From [Phialemoniopsis] sp. UDSM-2020 (Eukaryota > Ascomycota > Sordariomycetes > Thyridiales > Thyridiaceae), in the NCBI GenBank assembly GCA_018873225.1, contig JAEILZ010000008.1, positions 372,001 to 436,000 of the forward strand: a stretch of DNA of 64,000 bases. Reading direction: 5' to 3'. How positions within the stretch are numbered: the first letter of the stretch is position 1; each line of letters starts with the position of its first letter. Under the pieces are notes generated by a model that worked only from the letters and a program-made list of their open reading frames with translations, was not told where the DNA came from and searched no databases. A program made the translations under genes and the position numbers. Positions 20,885-32,720 of the stretch are shown here, piece by piece.

Positions 20885-22771
20885 TCAGGTATCAGCCTCG
20901 TTCTTCTCCTTCTTGTCTTTCTTGTCTTTCTTCGCCTTTGTCTTCTCCTTCTTAGCTCCATTCGTCTTGCCCTCCCCGTCAACCTCGCCATTGACCTTAA
21001 CAACCTCACCATCCTCATCATCGCTGTCCTCATCTTTGCCCTCCGCTTTCGTCAGCTTGGCCTCCTTAGCCTCCCTGGCGTCCTTCGCATCCTCAGCTTC
21101 CTCCCTGGCCTTCCTAGCCCTCCTCCTCTCCTTCCTGCGCTCCTTCCTCCGCGCCCGCGCCTCAGCAGCTTTCTTCGTCTTGGCCTTCGCCTCCTCCATC
21201 ACGCGCGTTTCCTCCGCCACCCACGTCCCGACCTCGGCTGCCGCGCCCACGGCATCGCCCCGGTACCGCAGGAGATACCCCTGCACCTGCGCAGGAGTAA
21301 AGTACCGCTCCGTGATCCCGCTAGCAAACTGCTCCGCCAGCACCGCGAGCTCTGCCTTGGACTTGTCGTGCACGACGCTCACGCCGTCCTCCTCGCCGTC
21401 GTACATGCGCAGGAACATCAACCGCGCGCTCTCGCGCGAAATCTCGCCCAAGTAAATGATCCGGTCGATGCGGCCCGGGCGGACGAGCGCCGGGTCGAGG
21501 CTGTCAGCGACGTTGCTCGTCATGAGCACGATGCGGCCCTCCTGCGCGGCCACGCCGTCGAGGATGTTGAGCAGGCCCGACAGCGTGCAGCGCGAGTCCG
21601 AGTAGCGCCTCCCTGTATCGCCGCTGCCGGCGTCCGAGTCGTTGTCCGAGTCCGAGTCGTTAGCTGCGGCGTCGTCGTCGCGCAGGGCCTGGCGCTTCAT
21701 GCCCACGGCGTCAATGTCCTCGAGCAGGATGAGGCACTGCGGGGGCAGCGCCGTGAAGAGCTTCTCGACCTCGCGGTCCTCGCGGACGCTCGGGATGTGC
21801 AGGATGTACAGGTCCAGTCCGAAGTAGCCCGCCAACGCCAGAGACAGACTCGTCTTGCCCGTGCCGGGCGGGCCGTGCAGGAGGTAGCCGCGCCTGTAGG
21901 GGATGCCGCGCGCATTGTAGAATTTGCGAGTGGACACGTCGAGGTAGCTGCGGATGTCGTTGACGAGCTCCTTCTTGAGCTTCTCGTCAAAGTGGACTGT
22001 CTCGATGGGCCGGATGGGCCGCAGAATGGTCGTGTCCCAGCACTCCATGTTGTACTCGGAGCGGGCGGCGCGCACCGTGGTGAAGGACTCGCGCTGGGCG
22101 TCGGCGAAGGAGCGACAGGTGTCTAGAAAGCCCTTGATCGGCTCCACGGAGCGGCCAAGGCACATAACGACTAGAGGCTCGTCGCCACGCGGAGCCGAGA
22201 CGAATTCCTCTGGCATGTCTGGCCTGTAGGCCGAGGCCTTGGGGATGCGGCGGACCATAAAGAGGCGGTACTTGTGGATGAACCAGGTGGTGCCAAACGT
22301 GGGCAGGTAGGTGACGGGGAGGCGCTTCTCGTGGTGGAAATCAGTGCGCTCCACGGGGCGGTAGCGCCAGGACCACGAGTCGTTGTTGATGGTCTCTGAG
22401 CAGGCGGTCAGGATCCTCGTGCCCTTGCGGGTGAGGACGTTTGCGCCGAGCCAGTTGATGACCTCGCGGTTGAGGCGGTCGCTGCCGTTGATGCTGATGG
22501 AGGCGGTGAAAAAGGTGGTGATCCACCAGTAGAGCTTGAAGGAGACATCGCGCAGGTCTCGGACGGCATTACCAACGGTTCCGAACACAGTAAGGACGGC
22601 GGCGAGGGTAGTGAGGTCGAGATTGAGCCATGTGGAGTAGAAGGCGTCGATGGCGACCCAGCCCGGGATGAAGCGCTTGAGTATGTCCTGGATGGACGAG
22701 CGGGCTTCGTCGCCGAGGATCGGGGTGCTGTTGAGTTGGGGCAAGAGGTTGCCGAGGCCGGATGAGGGCAT
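20885..22771 (-). CDS. BCS1-type AAA ATPase
   Basis: Single exon, 628 residues. The BCS1 N-terminal domain covers roughly residues 30-250, with one hydrophobic segment near the N-terminus ('LTTLAAVLTVFGTVGNAV'). The AAA domain follows: Walker A GPPGTGKTS, Walker B LILLEDID, and sensor-1/arginine region 'TSNVADSLDPALVRPGRID'. Yeast Bcs1 inserts the Rieske protein into complex III at the mitochondrial inner membrane; filamentous fungi carry many paralogs of unknown role, and this one is longer than the yeast protein. The last ~110 residues are an unusual Lys/Glu/Ala-rich charged tail, probably coiled-coil or disordered, with an acidic-serine insert in the AAA domain near residue 380. Confidence 0.8.
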   Translation of the reverse strand: MPSSGLGNLLPQLNSTPILGDEARSSIQDILKRFIPGWVAIDAFYSTWLNLDLTTLAAVLTVFGTVGNAVRDLRDVSFKLYWWITTFFTASISINGSDRLNREVINWLGANVLTRKGTRILTACSETINNDSWSWRYRPVERTDFHHEKRLPVTYLPTFGTTWFIHKYRLFMVRRIPKASAYRPDMPEEFVSAPRGDEPLVVMCLGRSVEPIKGFLDTCRSFADAQRESFTTVRAARSEYNMECWDTTILRPIRPIETVHFDEKLKKELVNDIRSYLDVSTRKFYNARGIPYRRGYLLHGPPGTGKTSLSLALAGYFGLDLYILHIPSVREDREVEKLFTALPPQCLILLEDIDAVGMKRQALRDDDAAANDSDSDNDSDAGSGDTGRRYSDSRCTLSGLLNILDGVAAQEGRIVLMTSNVADSLDPALVRPGRIDRIIYLGEISRESARLMFLRMYDGEEDGVSVVHDKSKAELAVLAEQFASGITERYFTPAQVQGYLLRYRGDAVGAAAEVGTWVAEETRVMEEAKAKTKKAAEARARRKERRKERRRARKAREEAEDAKDAREAKEAKLTKAEGKDEDSDDEDGEVVKVNGEVDGEGKTNGAKKEKTKAKKDKKDKKEKNEADT

Positions 22772-25700
22772 GGCTGCCGACGGTGGCGGAAGTGGTGGTG
22801 GTAAGAAGCTGACAGTGTGGCAGCAAGTTGTCGGTTTTGCGACTGTGTTTGCTGCTTGTTGTTGTAATCGTTGTCAGACGAGAGAACCAGGAGAGACCTG
22901 AGGAGGATTAGAGGTGGGGGCAAGGCGGATGGAAGACTGTGAAGCTGCAGCGCAGCTCAATCAAAAAGGCGCTTTGAATTTTTGTTTGCTAGGAGCCGAG
23001 GAGAGGACAGTAATGAGGCCGGTCGCGGGGGTGATTCGAGTGGTTCAGTGACGCAGATCGCGGGAAGTTGATGGATGGGAGCACAACAGTTGTGTGTGCA
23101 ACTTCGGCGACTTTTTGTACTTTATCGTCTGCTGTGTGGTTGTGATGTTGTCCCTCCCGAAGGACCAGGGTTGATCAGAGGCAACTCACTCGGTGAATGC
23201 GAAGCGGGGAGGTGATGCCTTTGGTTTCAGGTGAATGCTGCCTGATGACATGACGGCCTCCACCCAGCATGAGGTATGCAGAAAAGTTCACTTTTCGGAT
23301 GAAAAGAGAGACGTCAGATGCAGTTCAACCGCGCACTTGCGCACACACGGGCTGGACTGCAAGTGATGCGCGATCATGTACGAACCGCTTACGTCCCGGG
23401 CCAGAGATTGGCCCTGCTGCCTGCACAACGGCGCATTACGGCTCGTCGTGGGCGAATCACGACGACTGAGAGGCAGCGGGCTGCAATGCAATCGCGTCAC
23501 GAATGCATAATAGTCATTATGGAGCGGTCCCGGTTTGCTGGTTCAGGCGCTTGCTGCAGCATCAGCGGAGGGCAGAGTTCAAGAGCACGGGCGGGCGCCT
23601 AGATGGGGTCTCGAGATAGGTACACCAGTCTGAGAAGGACGGATCCATCCGGACGGTTGAGAGAGCTTCGAGGGCTCTCATTGGATCAAATGCGACCGAG
23701 GAAGGAGGCTGTAAGACCCGGATCCGGGATAACGTCTGAGGAAAGGGGCCGGTGCCGTACCGGAGGGAGCACAGTAGCACAGGAGTACCGAAGATGGATT
23801 CCTTGGGATTTGACCTTGCCTGAGGATCAATCAAATGTGACCGCAGTTGAGATCCATGGATGGATGGACTTGGTTGGATCCGTGCTGTGCAAGGCCGCCA
23901 AATGTGGCCCTAGAGCACAGCTAGAGGAAGGCCCCACAGCAACGGTCCAGAGGACACAGAGGAACGGCGGGCGCTAATGCTGACTTGGAAGGCCTGCAGG
24001 GCTGCCTAAACCCACTGTAGGGCGGCCAGCCCGAGATGGAAGGCACTCCTGAGCAAATATCAGCCTGAGTCGTGGCTGTGCGTCTCGCGGCTGCAATCAC
24101 CAACCACAATGATTTCATCAAGCGAGGATTCGCCTAGATAGTGCCTCTAGCTGACATGAGATGACGGCACCTCGATCAAAATGCTCAATGTGGGGGAAAG
24201 AAAACGGCGAGCCTGATACTTACTGGCCTTCATCCCACGCTGCGATGCAAGGCGAGAGCAAGCAATCAATAAAATTCAAGCCACCCTTGTCTCCCTTCCT
24301 GCCGCTGTTTGCATGCTTGCATGCAGGGCGAATCTGCGTGCATACCAACATCGCAAAACATGCTGGACAGTGCCTTGCAACCCGGCGCTAAAGGGGGCCG
24401 ACAATGGCTTGTCACTGCGGCAGGCAACCGGTCACGCTGTTGGTCATCACACCAACGATGTCTTAGTCAGGGTTCAGTACCAACGCTACCTCAATGTCGG
24501 CTTGTCGGAATTGCATATTGATGGACATGGAGAAGATGGGAGTTGAAAAAAAGAGAAGCACTAGAAGAACTTGAGCTCCTAGGGGTCCGGCCCAAAGGGT
24601 AGGGGACGGACCAGCAGCGAAAGGGTGGGTTGCTTGTCATTCACCTGCATATGCGCCGCCATGGGACGTTGTCGCTGTCGCCGTGTTTGTTTCCACGCGT
24701 GACATGCGACCAGCTGCAGATTTGCTGCATCAGCGAGCGTACCCAACAGGACCGGTCTTGGTCCGGTGTGAAGCCGAAACATGGGACCAGCCATTTACCT
24801 ACAGTAGGGCCAGACACTAGAATCGGAGATGGGGAGGGAGAGAGTCAAGGCACATGCAGTCTCCTCTCGGGCTATTTGCTGCATGTCTTCCACCGTTGGA
24901 CCCAGTAAGCACATGTGAGAATAATGTTAGATGCATGCAGCGAGTGGTGAGATGGTAAGGAAGGGATGGTAAGATGGAGGGTGGGCGAGATCTGGCATCA
25001 AACATCATTAGACCCTCTGCGCATGACCCGAATCTGAGTCCTCCATCCCACTTTTTCTTCAACTGCCCCCGACGACCCCGCGAAGCCCCCCTTTGTAACC
25101 CCGTACCGCCTGTACGATCCCCTGTGGCCATCCACTGGTTCCCACTAGTTCCCACTTTTTTAGCACCGAGACTACCAATCAGGGCGCCGCCATTATTCGG
25201 ATCTTGCTTGTTTTTCGGCAGCTGGGCCAGCCAGAAAAGTGTCCACATGTCATTCTTTCAGCTGCATCATCACATCACAATGCAATTCCAGGCCGCGATC
25301 CACCTATCATGACCCCTGCCCACTCCCCCAGCGCCCGCCCTTTCCGCTGGCGCCTTTGCTTCCATTCCCTCTCTACCACTCTCCCGCGGTCCGTAACAAC
25401 AACCTAACAACTTCATGATTACCATGGATCACGGTCTTTTCAATATTCTGCAACATTTGCATGTGGTCTTGTCGGCCACGTTCCAGCACTAAACCAAACC
25501 AAATCCACTTCAGTCCTTTCACCGCCCTCGTCCTTCCTTTGATCGTCACGATCTCGTCTCCATCACAGCCTAGGCAATCGGGCTCCGGTCCCGCTCTCCT
25601 ACCGGTTCTCACTAGACTGCATTCCAGCCAGTCTCAACACTCTCGACTACTCCTCAGCCTCAACTGCCGCTCTCTCATCGTCTTCCCTTCCTTCAATTCG

Positions 25701-25829
25701 CTATCCATCGCAAAGCAGAGGCACCGACGGCCTCATCGAACGACGCCGGCGCAATCTCCATCACAGCCTACACACAACCGCTACACCGACTTTCTCCCTC
25801 CACCGCTCTTCCCATGCCGCGTCTTCACC
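22772..25829. other. Large divergent intergenic region
   Basis: About 3.06 kb between the AAA ATPase and patatin gene starts, the largest gap in the window. It has many short frames but none with domain or codon character. Around 24310-24330 a TGCATGC-type palindrome is repeated. The last 400 bp before the patatin ATG are C/T-rich, typical of a fungal 5' leader. It may hold long leaders or a non-coding transcript; no direct evidence. Confidence 0.4.
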
Positions 25830-28461
25830 ATGCTGGAGACCCTCGAGATATTTCCTACCCCGAAACACTTTCACGATGACCTTACCTCCGACTCCTCCCC
25901 TCGCAAATCCTCGAGCGTCGTGAAGCGCGTCACCAAGATCCTGCGCAAATGTCAAGATGGCCACGCTGACGCAGAACGACGCGCAAAACAAAAGAGGGAG
26001 GAGAGGATACAGATCCTGCGCCTGCTTATGGAAAATGTATGTCGCAAAACACCCAACCATAACATTGGGAAGATCATCCGCTAATACTAGACTCCTCACA
26101 TAGGCCGAGACGAGGCAAGTATGGGAAGATGCCGCGCGAGAACTCGACATCCTAGAAGGCAACGAGGCCTGGAAGAACGATCCTTCGACCGGATACCTCA
26201 ACGTGCCCCTCATCGAGTCCTTCACTGAGCATCTACAAGAGGCTGCTGCCAACTGCGACATCCCCGCCATGGTCCATTTCGTCCGCACTGCCCTTTCTAG
26301 AGATACTGGCGGCATGGCCGATCCGGAACTGTACGCGCACTCCCATCTTGGCACCAAGAAACTCGTCGAGCGATACGTCGAGTCCTCCGTCGACCTCATC
26401 GAGGCCCTGCTGCGCCTCACGGAAAGCCCCAGCCGCATGCCCGACGGCCTCACAGACCGAGACCTGCTCGATGTCATGTACCTCGCCCGTACCAGCTTCG
26501 GTCGCAGTGCCCTCGTCCTCAGTGGCGGCGCCACCTTTGGCATGGCTCACATAGGTGTGCTCAAGGCCCTTTTTGACGCCCGCCTACTGCCCCGTATCAT
26601 CTCGGGCACCTCGGCCGGATCCATCGTCGCTGCTGTGGCCTGCGTCAAGACGGACGAGGAGCTTCCAATGGTCCTCAAAAAGTTCCCCTTTGGCGACCTC
26701 GCCGTCTTCCAGGCCCCGGACCGTGAGGACACCTGGGCCGAGCAGCTCCACCGTCTCATGTCAGATCACTGTCTGCTCGACAACAAACACCTCGTCAGAG
26801 TCATGAGCGAGTGGTTGGGCGACATGACGTTCCAAGAGGCCCATCACCGCACGCGGAGAATCCTCAACATTACCGTCTCGCCCGCCTCAGACTTTGAGGT
26901 GCCGCTGCTGCTCAACTACATCACGGCGCCCAACGTGGTGATATGGTCAGCCGTGACGGCATCGTGCTCTGTGCCCTGCGTGTTTCCAGCATCAGAGCTG
27001 CTGAGAAAAGACCCCAAGACCGGCAAAGTTGCGCCCTGGCATCCCTCGCCTCGGCGCTGGATTGATGGGTCGATGGACAGCGATATCCCCTTGTCAAGGA
27101 TAGCCGAGCTCTTCCAGGTCAACCACTTTATCGTGTCCCAAGCCAATCCCCATATCGTTCCATTTGTCGATGACGACGACAGCCCGCACACCGTCGACGA
27201 TCCGGAAGCTGGCCAATTAGCGCACGTGTCGGCATTCGTCAAGAATCAATTGCGCCTAGGCCTCTCGCTTGGTGTCTTTGAAGCTGTGTGGTGGCTCGAC
27301 ACTGTTGTCAGGACAGGCGTACTGCCAGACATTGCAGGACGGCTGATCGGCATGCTCAGCCAAAAGTACACTGGCGATATCACTATTTTACCGCGCATCG
27401 ACTTGCGCAAATGGGGCCATCGGCTTGTCAAGAATCCGACTGTCGAATTCATGCTCGAGGCCTGCCACGTCGGTGAGCGGGCAACGTGGCCCAAACTGGC
27501 GCGCATCCGCCACCGTTGCGCCGTGGAGCTGGCTATCGATCGCGCGATTCTAGTACTGCAGGAGCGCGTCGCGTTCAGCAGTAGTCAGGTGAATCTGCGG
27601 AGACTGGCTACGGGGTCTGCGGAGCTGGGCCTGACGAGAGAAAGCATCCGGGCGGCAAGGCAGACGCTAGGCCTGGGCCAGGGTGGGCACTTTACGCACC
27701 GGCATCGCAGAGGGTCGGGAGGCAACATTGAGCTCGGGGCGCGTAGGCAGAAGAATCTCATGGATCTAGAGACCCTGCTCACCGAGGACGAGTCGGGCGT
27801 CGAGACGTTCCACGCCGCCAACATTGCCGCTCGCAGAGGTGCACCAGACCTCAACCTCGGGCGCCTAGCTGGAAACGGCGGCACGGGTGCCGGGTCACAA
27901 TACAGCAAGGGCCACCCCATACGCCGCAACTCCAAGAGCCTGAGCACCCTGCCGCTACGGAGGATGAGTCCCGTGCAGTCATCGAAGACGGGTGGCCAGA
28001 AGGCATACTTCCCCACAGGCATGATGCACATGACGCGCATACGGAGGGGGCGTGATTACGACGACGACGATGACTATGACGAGGACGACGGGGCAGAGCT
28101 GGGCTTCACGGATGAGGAAGACGAGGTTTCGGACGCCGGGACCGAGTCGCCTGTCCTGTCGATGAAATTCCGCCGCGGAAGGACGCCGCTCGACGGCCTG
28201 CAACTAGGCCACGACGCGGACGGCGAGTTCAGCCCGCCTGAAGCGGGGATGGTGCGGAGTAACACTTCGGACGAGGCGGCGCGGGACGGCGATGTCGATT
28301 TGCAGACTAGTAACGGCGAGGATGACGGAGATGACTTCTCGGACCCCGAGCCGTATGCAAGTGGTGCTGGAGTGACGGGAGGTGAGCGTTTGGAGGATCC
28401 GTTTGTGGAGGATGCGGGTGCGCATGGCGAGAGGACGGATGGGACGGAGGTGGATGAGTGA
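25830..28461 (+). CDS. Patatin-like triacylglycerol lipase (DUF3336, Tgl/SDP1 type)
   Basis: Model: 25830..26036, 26104..28461; 854 residues. An N-terminal DUF3336-like region includes 'VWEDAARELDILEGNEAWK'. The patatin domain has the oxyanion motif GGATFGMAHIGV, the nucleophile elbow GTSAG (Ser about 239) and the catalytic Asp in 'RRWIDGSMDSDIP'. This arrangement is that of Tgl3/4/5 and SDP1 lipid-droplet lipases, which hydrolyse triacylglycerol. A ~280-residue low-complexity acidic/Gly/Ser tail is probably regulatory. The frame is open upstream to 25461, but the segment is Pro/Ser-rich C/T leader, so the ATG at 25830 ('MLETLEIFP') is chosen. Confidence 0.85.
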
Positions 28462-29576
28462 GTTTGAGCATTTACAACTGGGTTCACGGCATGTTACTGG
28501 CGCTGGTACTGGATAGGGAAGCATGGGTGAGGCATTTGCATGCATGGTGATGGCGGCATGGTAACCTGGTCTTTCTGTGTGGTTGATAACAAATACCCTT
28601 AGCATTATCTGAAGGAACGGTATATATATATGATATCATTGGCACATGGTTCGTTATTTCTCTTGGGTTGTAAAAAGAATAGGTGGCTTGACTTGCGTGA
28701 TCAAGTGGAAGGCAGCCTAGCAGACGGAGCTCATTGACAATTACAAGTGTAGCACCCTCGCGACTCAGGCGTCGGCCAAGAGAATGCCGACCTTACATGA
28801 TGTAAAATTACATTGACGTGCACATTTTGATCCGGTCGGTAGATAATTCCTCAAGCAAAATAGGAACATTACCATCCGGTTCTTCATTATAGATCTCGAT
28901 TGTCCATAGATTGCCATGACTGATGGGTGATGAGGCTCGCAGTTGAAACGATATCCTCATTGGCCGCTGAATCGACAGCAAGATGGAGAAACGAAGCTTT
29001 TATCGCTCTGTACTTGTCTTGAAGCACAGGATATCAGGACCAAGGTTTCATGTCTTAGCATACTTTGTTTGACACAATAGTCTTACTTATTGCGTAGCCA
29101 CGCATTCTGTTACCAATCATGTGAGATTATGAAGTGAGTTTATGTTAGCTCTGTGATCTTCGTCCTTGCCACGACGATCCATCTGGATTGAGGTTCAAAG
29201 ATTTCAATGGGGCTAGAATATAGCCTCTCAGTCAATGGTCCGAATGAAATATGAAAGCATTAAAATTAGTCTTTGACGTAAGGGACCTCAAGCTAAGAAG
29301 TTGTTTCACAACAACATCCCTTCAAGGTTGTTTCTCTTGACCTCCCTCGTCACTTCGAGGTGCCAGTGTTGAGGGAAGGTAAAGTGGATCCAGCCAAGAG
29401 GTGAGGGGTCGCGCATTGAAACTCCTCAGACTTGCCCCCCTCCCCTTTTCCCCTACTATCCTACCACCCCATGCCCAGCTTCATCTCATCCACAGAGGTC
29501 GCCCAACCTCTCATTCCTACTTTAGTTCGCAGACTCCAGCTCCAGTGAGCAAAAGATCAAAGACTGGAGCAGGACT
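28462..29576. other. Intergenic, AT-richer
   Basis: 1.1 kb with a TATATATATA run near 28621-28630. No coding frame, tRNA boxes or repeat that I can support. Confidence 0.45.
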
Positions 29577-30371
29577 ATGGTGGACTTCCCGCCGATCGAT
29601 ATGGCAATGGCCCGCCCCCAGCCTCGCTTTCCTGGGGACAGAGAGCCCAATCGGATGCCGCGCATAGCGCTGGGGCATCTTGCCGACCATGATGGCAGCC
29701 ATGACTACGCCTACTCCTGGGGCTTTACTATCTTCCGCACCATCTATGGGCCGGGCTCCGATGAACTTTTCGCAAGAGCCCTTCAGCGCCTGAATGTCTA
29801 CGCAAAGGCGTTTACCCAACGCGAGGGCGAACTTCCGCGGTTGGGTGAGCCCCCGTTCGACACTCGTCCGAATGAAGATTTATGGAACCGCTACTACTGT
29901 GACGTGGTGCAGGACGAAAAGACCCTGGCCAATGCGAGCGAGAGCGAGATCGGAGAGAGGTTCGATGCCTGGATCACACAACACCGCCGTCCTGTACAAC
30001 ACGCCTACGATGAGCCGAATCCCAGGTTTGTCTTCTGCTTGATGCTAGACAAAGAGAGTGTGGAAAATATACTCGCTCTTCCGGAGGACCCTCTCTCCCC
30101 GTACAATTACAGCCATGAGCGTGAGACTGAGGGCAAAGGCTGGGTCAAGGTGATCAGCAGCAAAATGGAGACGGGAGAGACGGGAGACAGTACCAGGTGG
30201 TGGCTGCGGGTGGGCGTTGCAGATTACCTGTGGGATGTATGGTTCGGTCCCTTTGATTCAGAACTTTATGTCGAAGAGATGGGGTGGCGAGATGCAGAAG
30301 ATGGTGTCCAGAACCTCTGGGGTAGGCATGAGCACTGGTTCAACCAGTCGACAGCAGCTTATCCAGGATGA
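29577..30371 (+). CDS. Uncharacterised fungal protein (parent of a nearby broken copy)
   Basis: Single exon, 264 residues, no signal peptide or membrane segment. I do not recognise a domain. Visible blocks are 'YSWGFTIFRTIYGPGSDELF' near residue 45, 'RFVFCLMLDKESVENIL' near 150 and a Trp-rich C-terminal part ('WLRVGVADYLWDVWFGPFD', 'GVQNLWG'). Such tryptophan-rich proteins occur in small families in plant-associated fungi; function unknown. A degenerate second copy of its C-terminal 100 residues lies at 33592-33880 in the same orientation, so this family has been duplicated here. The ATG at 29577 is the first in frame after a C-rich leader. Confidence 0.65.
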   Translation: MVDFPPIDMAMARPQPRFPGDREPNRMPRIALGHLADHDGSHDYAYSWGFTIFRTIYGPGSDELFARALQRLNVYAKAFTQREGELPRLGEPPFDTRPNEDLWNRYYCDVVQDEKTLANASESEIGERFDAWITQHRRPVQHAYDEPNPRFVFCLMLDKESVENILALPEDPLSPYNYSHERETEGKGWVKVISSKMETGETGDSTRWWLRVGVADYLWDVWFGPFDSELYVEEMGWRDAEDGVQNLWGRHEHWFNQSTAAYPG

Positions 30372-30426
30372 TTGGTATACAGAACATTTTGCCTTTCAAC
30401 AGTGAACTATCTTATGCACAATACCA

Positions 30427-30968
30427 CTATAGCTCATCTATTGCGTTCCAGTCATACGTAGGCCCCGTGCAGTATGCCTTGCCTTTCACTAAATTTGGCG
30501 TGCACTGGGCGTACTCCGTGCCCAGCGACGGGTTCACTTCTAGGAGCAGCGCAATGTCAATATTTGACGAAAGACACATGCTGACGCACGAGTCGCCCTC
30601 GCCCGCCACATGCCACTTGCCGCATTTCGTCGTGGTTCCCTCGGCGATGGTTGAGTTCTTAGGCATCTCAACGGGAGTTGACGTGTAGCCGCTGCCTCCG
30701 TCCGGCGTAGTGGTATCACCGCTACTACCGGGCCCGTGGGCCGTGTACAGCCCATTCTGCGGTGCGGCGCACAGAACTTTACCGAAGAAATTGGACGCGC
30801 CGGCCAGATTGCTGCAGTCAAAATACACCCACGGATTGAAGCGCCGGATGTCTCCGGACGCAAGATCGTGCGCCGACTCAAGACTCGAGCACGTGTCATT
30901 GTCCGCGTAGGAGATGAGCTTGCCGCAGGACAGGGGCAGACAAAGCTCAGTGCCTGCGGGTATGCTGC
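30427..30968 (-). pseudogene. LysM-domain protein, 3' remnant
   Basis: The minus frame 30427-31023 carries, from about 30966 downward, LysM-like sequence: 'SIPAGTELCLPLSC', a cysteine-containing LysM core ('NDTCSSLESAHDL', 'FNPWVYFDCSNL'), a Ser/Thr/Gly linker and a second LysM-like unit ('GDSCVSMC', 'LLLEVNPSL'). LysM modules bind chitin and, when secreted, mask fungal chitin from plant receptors. There is no signal peptide and no room for one: the sequence upstream (toward 31023) is antisense to the plus-strand chitinase-like remnant. The gene therefore appears truncated at its 5' end and is probably not expressed as a functional effector. Confidence 0.65.
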
Positions 30969-32720
30969 TGCCTCTCAACAGGCGCCAGAACAGTTGGGGC
31001 AGCTTCGAGCAGGACGAGATCAAGAACCTCGTCTACGCGCTGATACTCGCACGAGCAAGTGTCCGACAAATCGAGATATGGGACGGCCTGGTGCCCAAGA
31101 AGTATGCGAGCCTCAAGTGGTCTAAATTGCAAGCATGGATCAAGGACACGAAGGCGATAGCGCAATACGGATACGACCAGCTGGCCTACCTCATCACATG
31201 CCACATGAGCGACTTCAACGACTGGGTCGGTGGAAGAGCAGTGGATGACTGCACCTGTGACACAAATGCATGTTGTCCTGGAGGGGGCGACTGGTGCTCA
31301 TCGGAAGACAGCATCCCAGATGATGACCTGATGGCTTCCGAGCGTAAGGGGGAGGATGATGAGGATTCGATGTCCATCATGGTCGCCCCTGGTGAAGGTC
31401 GCCCGCAAACGATTCATCTGTTAGATGGCACGAGGGTTGTACTTATAAGTGAACAGGTGAGTGAATTTGTGTCGTTTCCCCTGACAATCATGCGTTCTAC
31501 TCGCTTGATATGCTTCATGCCTAGCTGATACTAATTCATGTCATGCTTATCACATTATTTCACTGCAACAGATCGTCACTGGGTCACCGGCCACCCTATA
31601 TGGAACATCGTTTATGTCTATCCTGCAGACCGCTGCATCGACGTCATGCCTAGCATTGTGACGTGGGCAAGGGGCCAACGTGGTCTTCACTGTATGTCAA
31701 CGCTTACAATCTTCTGGGCGACGCCGTGGTCTGTGCTGACCTTGGAGCAGTGGAGCACCAAATTGAGCAGAACACTGTGACTCGGTTCTTTGGTCATTAC
31801 AATAATGGAACACTACCCTCGGGAGCCCGCATGAGAACACCAGCTGCAAGCCGATCTCTGATCGATTCACTCCAGCAACCGATGCATGCTCAAAACATTC
31901 CCCTCGCCGCCGGGGGCGTCCAGCTACTTGAGCCGTATCGAAGAATATTCAACACCTTGGGGAGCCGAGCCAACACGCAGCATGCGGTATTGACCCAAGG
32001 TGGTCTGAATGTTGTCAAGTCTACTGTGAGTATTAAGTTGTCTAGCTCTGGAGAGGTGATTGACTAGGGCAAGAATGATTGAAACTGACCCTTCACTACG
32101 AAAGCTCTGGAGACACGATCGGGAGATCAGGGGGTTCAATTACTGGATGACTGCGACTGCAATGACAACGGCGATGCAAAATATTGGGAATGGTAACTTT
32201 CTCCAAAATGTCCGCAATGTAAGTCATTTCTCTCGCCTGAACCAGTTCTTTCTCGCAATCGCTCTCGATTTCATCCGCTTGCTTTTTCACAACCACACAG
32301 GCAACACGCGCTTCCGTACCATCAACAATCTTGTTTGTCACCTCGATCTAAAAGTTTATTTTGCTCACACACAAGCGATAGGCCATCATAGCAATTAACT
32401 ACTTGCGCGACCCACTCAACTGGAACCGCATTGTGGCCATCAACCATGATATCAGGGCAGAGATGCGGCTGCTCCAGGAGTGGCACTTTAACCGTACACT
32501 TCAAACTGAATACGTTGTCTCCGCATGGGACGAGTTTTTTCGCGACCAGATGCAGTATACCGTACGTTTTACCCAAGATTGGGTCCGTGACTGGGTTACA
32601 AGAGCTCGCAATCATTATTATGGCAACCACAACGACGACGTCATCCAATTCCTCGCCGTCTGCAGTACGCTTCTCCGATACGCCATGGACCTGGAGTTCA
32701 ACTACGGTGATTTGCCCTAG
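30957..32720 (+). pseudogene. C-terminal remnant of a subgroup-C (LysM/GH18) chitinase-like gene
   Basis: From about 30960 the plus strand encodes segments with introns: 'EQDEIKNLVYALILAR', 'CDTNACCPGGGDWC' (to 31455), 'SSLYVNAYNLLGDAVVC' (from 31663), 'FNYWMTATAMTTAMQNI' (32130-32216) and 'LRDPLNWNRIVAINHDIRAE' to 'YGDLP' (stop 32718-32720). I recall such blocks from the long C-terminal extension of fungal LysM/GH18 chitinases, which is inference. No GH18 catalytic motif, LysM or signal peptide is present. Joining the segments needs frame changes near 31650 and at the 32020-32065 intron, where phases do not match. I judge it a 5'-truncated, decaying gene. Confidence 0.5.

Noticed and set aside
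25461..25829. N-terminal extension of the patatin lipase
   Set aside because: C/T-rich Pro/Ser leader-like peptide; family proteins start near the DUF3336 region.
28462..29576. Possible tRNA in gene-free stretch
   Set aside because: No A-box/B-box pair or cloverleaf found by eye.
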